Positions 7,601 through 8,484 of a stretch of DNA of 8,484 nucleotides are shown here, piece by piece; the first letter of the stretch is position 1, and each line of letters starts with the position of its first letter. Made by a program: the position numbers and the translations under genes. The DNA comes from Desulfobacterales bacterium (GTDB taxonomy: Bacteria; Desulfobacterota; Desulfobacteria; Desulfobacterales; Desulfosalsimonadaceae). The stretch covers positions 1-8,484 of the forward strand of contig SKZX01000278.1 of NCBI GenBank assembly GCA_007127175.1. Reading direction: 5' to 3'. The notes under the pieces are model-generated. The model was not told the DNA's origin. It searched no databases and saw only the letters and a list, made by a program, of their open reading frames with translations.

Positions 7601-7778
7601 TATGCAAGGCATCGAGCGTTATGTCAGGGCCTTTCATGAGCGCTGCCCCACCCCGACGCTTTTTGAACATCAGCCGGTTTGGGATGATTTCAGGCGGCTC
7701 AGGCGGGCGATGAAGGCCATCGAAAAAGGCCGGCTGATCAAGGGCAGACGCATTATCAACCGGATTAACGGTTTGTAG
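4620..7778 (+). CDS. Three-domain fusion: GT4 glycosyltransferase – MurG/PseG-like GT-B domain – APH-like kinase
   Basis: 1052 residues in one uninterrupted frame. Domain 1 (about 5-365) is a complete GT4 enzyme: SLTGGGAERLV (14-24), VGHFKRQKR (204-212), E-x7-E at E282/E290, DCPSGPAEI (302-310). A Pro/Ala-rich linker (about 366-394) leads to domain 2 (395-745), a GT28/MurG- or PseG-like GT-B fold: VLFIPVSGPTGAGEYYRCLS (398-417), the strand PDAVVFDN (472-479), SGGGGGSIKG (582-591) and SGGGSIVHQALSLARPCLAI (654-673) followed by AGGKDQPHRV, the nucleotide-sugar loop style of MurG relatives. A second linker (746-785) is rich in Arg/Lys and might touch the membrane. Domain 3 (786-1052) resembles aminoglycoside/choline-kinase-type phosphotransferases: FFKV (K823), the catalytic loop HPDLTPPNIIV (H949, D951, N956), and metal-site IDNE (D968) followed by GSGYEFDVWN. 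GTG 4620 is the longest start; TTG 4632 would align with the upstream paralogue's Met and is an alternative. The gene lies 9 nt after that paralogue. I infer coupled sugar transfer and phosphorylation in LPS core assembly; substrates are unknown. Confidence 0.85.
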   Translation: MGVCLRKICFIINSLTGGGAERLVVTLADEMARRGISVHIITLFDNCNYRLAEGICYHTLAGNSDNWFIKQKLGRKLRGMVDALEAESPFDLIIANLLRSSEVVRRAGLKNVHYCINNPLGEQIRHTRPRLLQAWWHGRLRRLYNNENLICVSRGVARNLTETLRMRPASVSVIYNGFEFDAIARLSKAPQPTADALKPFVLHVGHFKRQKRLDLLLDAWAMIRPVHKLVLLGKGSPRKMQRLKEQAARLGIAENIVFAGWHENAYAWMKRADLLVLSSDFEGFGRVIVEAIATGTPVVSTDCPSGPAEILSGDMRQWLVPRGDVRALAEKIRLALQFPPAVEPSVVERFSIERVVDQYLNLPLRQEALAHRPSGQAARIPPPIAAFQACTEAAAKKVLFIPVSGPTGAGEYYRCLSLAEGLLRRQPGWEIHFLLNRNAQVLKPSGIIFHLLPDSPTYDNGRVRRIMDELRPDAVVFDNTLRGSQLNKARQIRASVIYISARPHKRRKGFALRKLPHVDRHWIIAPPSRHRLSIMEAIALRLAGGIGPEFFSLMLPDPAPQRRAAFLAAHSFADEGYTLFVSGGGGGSIKGQPAASVFQQAARSYHEKTGRPTLFVAGPLSTIALASGEQRLELRSVSPGQLADLMDGAVLVVSGGGSIVHQALSLARPCLAIPAGGKDQPHRVRDLKKQGLIEICAPEPSVMGDAAANLSEDTHCLRQLAENARQGRFVNGLGQALDEIEGCVENPPLPRSYFRSRGFRFTRLWPGKRKAPRKMPGETCFADGRKAEPLLSKLLGGPVASAEILNHHGFLSLKVRVGDVFFKVAECESEKRAVLAESALKAVARDSGPVPRFICRTGAVIVCEWVYGTICKKEPSDMQFRYALECQEKLYKTALPEKGGVNTHYVHLESLLMRFTRLAPRVIPHHRIKTIVSRLRERLPAPGLPRIIHPDLTPPNIIVNGHHPVVIDNEVIAIGSGYEFDVWNTGEALFGQRDMQGIERYVRAFHERCPTPTLFEHQPVWDDFRRLRRAMKAIEKGRLIKGRRIINRINGL

Positions 7779-7815
7779 GCCCTGCTGCTTCCGGCCGCGA
7801 AAAGACAATACCTTC

Positions 7816-7845
7816 TTGACATATATGGACATTGTCACGTAAAGA
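7816..7845 (+). promoter_or_regulatory. Weak sigma-70-like promoter candidate upstream of the aminotransferase gene
   Basis: A perfect TTGACA occurs at 7816-7821. With an 18-nt spacer the matching -10 would be TAAAGA (7840-7845), only 3 of 6 to consensus. The position suits a promoter for the downstream aminotransferase gene, but about 230 nt of repeat sequence would lie in the leader. The match could be chance. Confidence 0.2.
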
Positions 7846-7850
7846 AGTTT

Positions 7851-8002
7851 GACGGCTTCGTAAAAGTCCAATATCTGGGTTGCGAGCAATTTCTGAAGAA
7901 TCTCACGTACGCATAAGTACTATCAATTCTTCAAAAATTGCTCGCGCCTGGATCTTGAACTTTTTACAAAGCCGTCTGAAAACGACTTTTTACGAGTCCA
8001 TC
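7851..8002 (+). repeat. Intergenic palindromic repeat, copy B (long nested hairpin)
   Basis: The intergenic stretch 7779-8078 contains no gene I can support and is dominated by this element. Outer arms GACGGCTTCGTAAAAG (7851-7866) and CTTTTTACAAAGCCGTC (7960-7976) are complementary with small mismatches. Nested inside, 7881-7901 (TGCGAGCAATT...) pairs with 7926-7946 (...AATTGCTCGCG), 19 of 21 positions. The central loop holds GTAC-GCATAA-GTAC (7907-7920). Beyond the hairpin comes TGAAAACGACTTTTTACGAGTC. The block from about 7932 to 8000 is the same sequence as copy A in inverted genomic orientation, so the element is dispersed rather than local. It could act as a terminator-like or mRNA-stabilising hairpin after the upstream operon, or be a REP/MITE-like mobile repeat; it has no open frame of its own. 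Confidence 0.8.
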
Positions 8003-8028
8003 AAGTTTGACGACTTCGCAAAAAGGCC
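8003..8028 (+). repeat. Truncated second head of the same repeat (direct repeat of 7845-7870)
   Basis: AAGTTTGACGACTTCGCAAAAA begins at 8003 and matches AAGTTTGACGGCTTCGTAAAA beginning at 7845 with few differences. It therefore looks like the start of another repeat unit cut short after about 26 nt. Its GACTTCGCAAAAAG also complements CTTTTTACGAGTC (7987-7999), giving an additional small hairpin. Tandem heads of this kind suggest unit-by-unit expansion or imperfect excision. Confidence 0.6.
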
Positions 8029-8078
8029 TTTAAGGCACGTTTTTTTAATTTTTAACGGGACAGAAAGGACCCTGGAAA

Positions 8079-8484
8079 ATGAACCCGCTGGCTTCTCAGT
8101 TGAATGAAATCATCAAAAATGTCAATCCGCATGTCCTGGACATGCTCTCGGAAGTGGGCAGAAACCTCTTCTTCCCCAAGGGCATTCTTGCCCAGAGCGC
8201 GGAGGCCAAGGAAAAGGCCCACCGGTTGAACGCCACCATCGGGATCGCCAAGGAGGCGGGAAAACCCATGGTGTTGAAGTCGGTCATGGATTCCATCGGC
8301 GGGCTGGAACCTGAGGAGTCGCTCACCTATGCGCCGTCATACGGTCTGCCGGCACTGCGGGCCAAGTGGCGCGAGGCCCTGTATGAAAAAAACCCGTCTT
8401 TGGCGGGTAAAACCGTTTCACTGCCGGTCGCGGCAAACGGGATTACCCATGCCTTGAGTCTTGTGGCCGATGTGTGGGTCGACC
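8079..8484 (+). CDS. PLP-dependent aminotransferase, class I/II, N-terminal part (3' end outside window)
   Basis: The frame opens at ATG 8079 with a good Shine-Dalgarno, AAGGA at 8065-8069, 9 nt upstream, and is open to the window edge (135 residues seen). The sequence fits the N-terminal part of a fold-type I aminotransferase: FFPKGILAQSAEAKEKAH (31-48), NATIGIAKE (51-59), YAPSYGLPALRAKW (84-97), the usual Tyr-x-x-x-x-Gly-x-x-x-Leu-Arg segment before the cofactor domain, and VAANGITHALSLVADVW (117-133), the Gly-containing strand and helix that contact PLP phosphate. The Schiff-base lysine lies beyond the edge. The amino-acid substrate cannot be inferred from this part. It is separated from the LPS operon by 300 bp of repeat-filled DNA, so it is probably an independent metabolic gene rather than part of LPS synthesis. 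Confidence 0.88.
   Translation, partial: MNPLASQLNEIIKNVNPHVLDMLSEVGRNLFFPKGILAQSAEAKEKAHRLNATIGIAKEAGKPMVLKSVMDSIGGLEPEESLTYAPSYGLPALRAKWREALYEKNPSLAGKTVSLPVAANGITHALSLVADVWVD

Noticed and set aside
7779..7810. Terminator directly after the large fusion gene
   Set aside because: GGCC...GGCC near 7778-7797 gives only a short stem and is followed by A-rich rather than T-rich sequence.
6993..7889. 298-codon minus-strand open frame opposite the kinase domain
   Set aside because: It is antisense to a motif-bearing coding region, its start lies in the intergenic repeat, and no protein family is evident; G+C-rich DNA often gives such frames.
8026..8046. Rho-independent terminator: GCCTTTAAGGC followed by a seven-T run
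   Set aside because: The stem is only 4-5 bp with a tiny loop and is separated from the T-run by three bases, so it is too weak to call although its position would be sensible.
7880..8107. Small plus-strand open frame across repeat copy B
   Set aside because: It is built from palindromic repeat sequence, overlaps the aminotransferase start in another frame and has no ribosome site.

Overview
The window (roughly 58% G+C by eye) reads as a lipopolysaccharide (LPS) core-assembly locus from a Gram-negative bacterium. Heptosyltransferase, Kdo-kinase-like and O-antigen-ligase-like genes imply an outer membrane with heptose-containing LPS. A long nested-palindrome intergenic repeat occurs twice; its sequence style reminds me of Desulfobacterota (Desulfosarcina/Desulfococcus-type) genomes. 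That assignment is recollection, not a search result.

Layout. On the minus strand a GT9 heptosyltransferase (679-1734) precedes a Kdo/heptose-kinase-like gene (554 down to 1), whose 3' end lies outside the window. Repeat copy A (555-670) fills the gap between them. A 134-bp divergent intergenic region (1735-1868) separates these from a tightly packed plus-strand operon: a small DUF6165-like protein (1869-2243), a WaaL/Wzy-type O-antigen ligase split by one in-frame TGA (2230-3507), a GT4 glycosyltransferase (3483-4610), and a 1052-residue three-domain protein (4620-7778). Neighbouring frames in the operon overlap by 14 nt and 25 nt, or are 9 nt apart, so the four genes are probably co-transcribed and partly translationally coupled. 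A 300-bp intergenic region (7779-8078) holds repeat copy B plus a truncated head copy. A PLP-dependent aminotransferase gene (8079 onward) then runs off the window and is probably an unrelated transcription unit.

How the genes fit together. The heptosyltransferase and the two GT4 modules would add core sugars on the cytoplasmic face. The Kdo-kinase-like protein and the kinase domain fused to the large protein would phosphorylate sugars. The ligase would attach O-antigen on the periplasmic side. The most unusual item is the large protein. It joins a GT4 transferase (a tandem paralogue of the gene just upstream), a MurG/PseG-like GT-B domain and an APH-like kinase domain in one chain, which suggests a coupled transfer-and-phosphorylation step. 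The second point of interest is the single in-frame stop in the ligase: natural inactivation, phase variation by point mutation, or a sequencing error.
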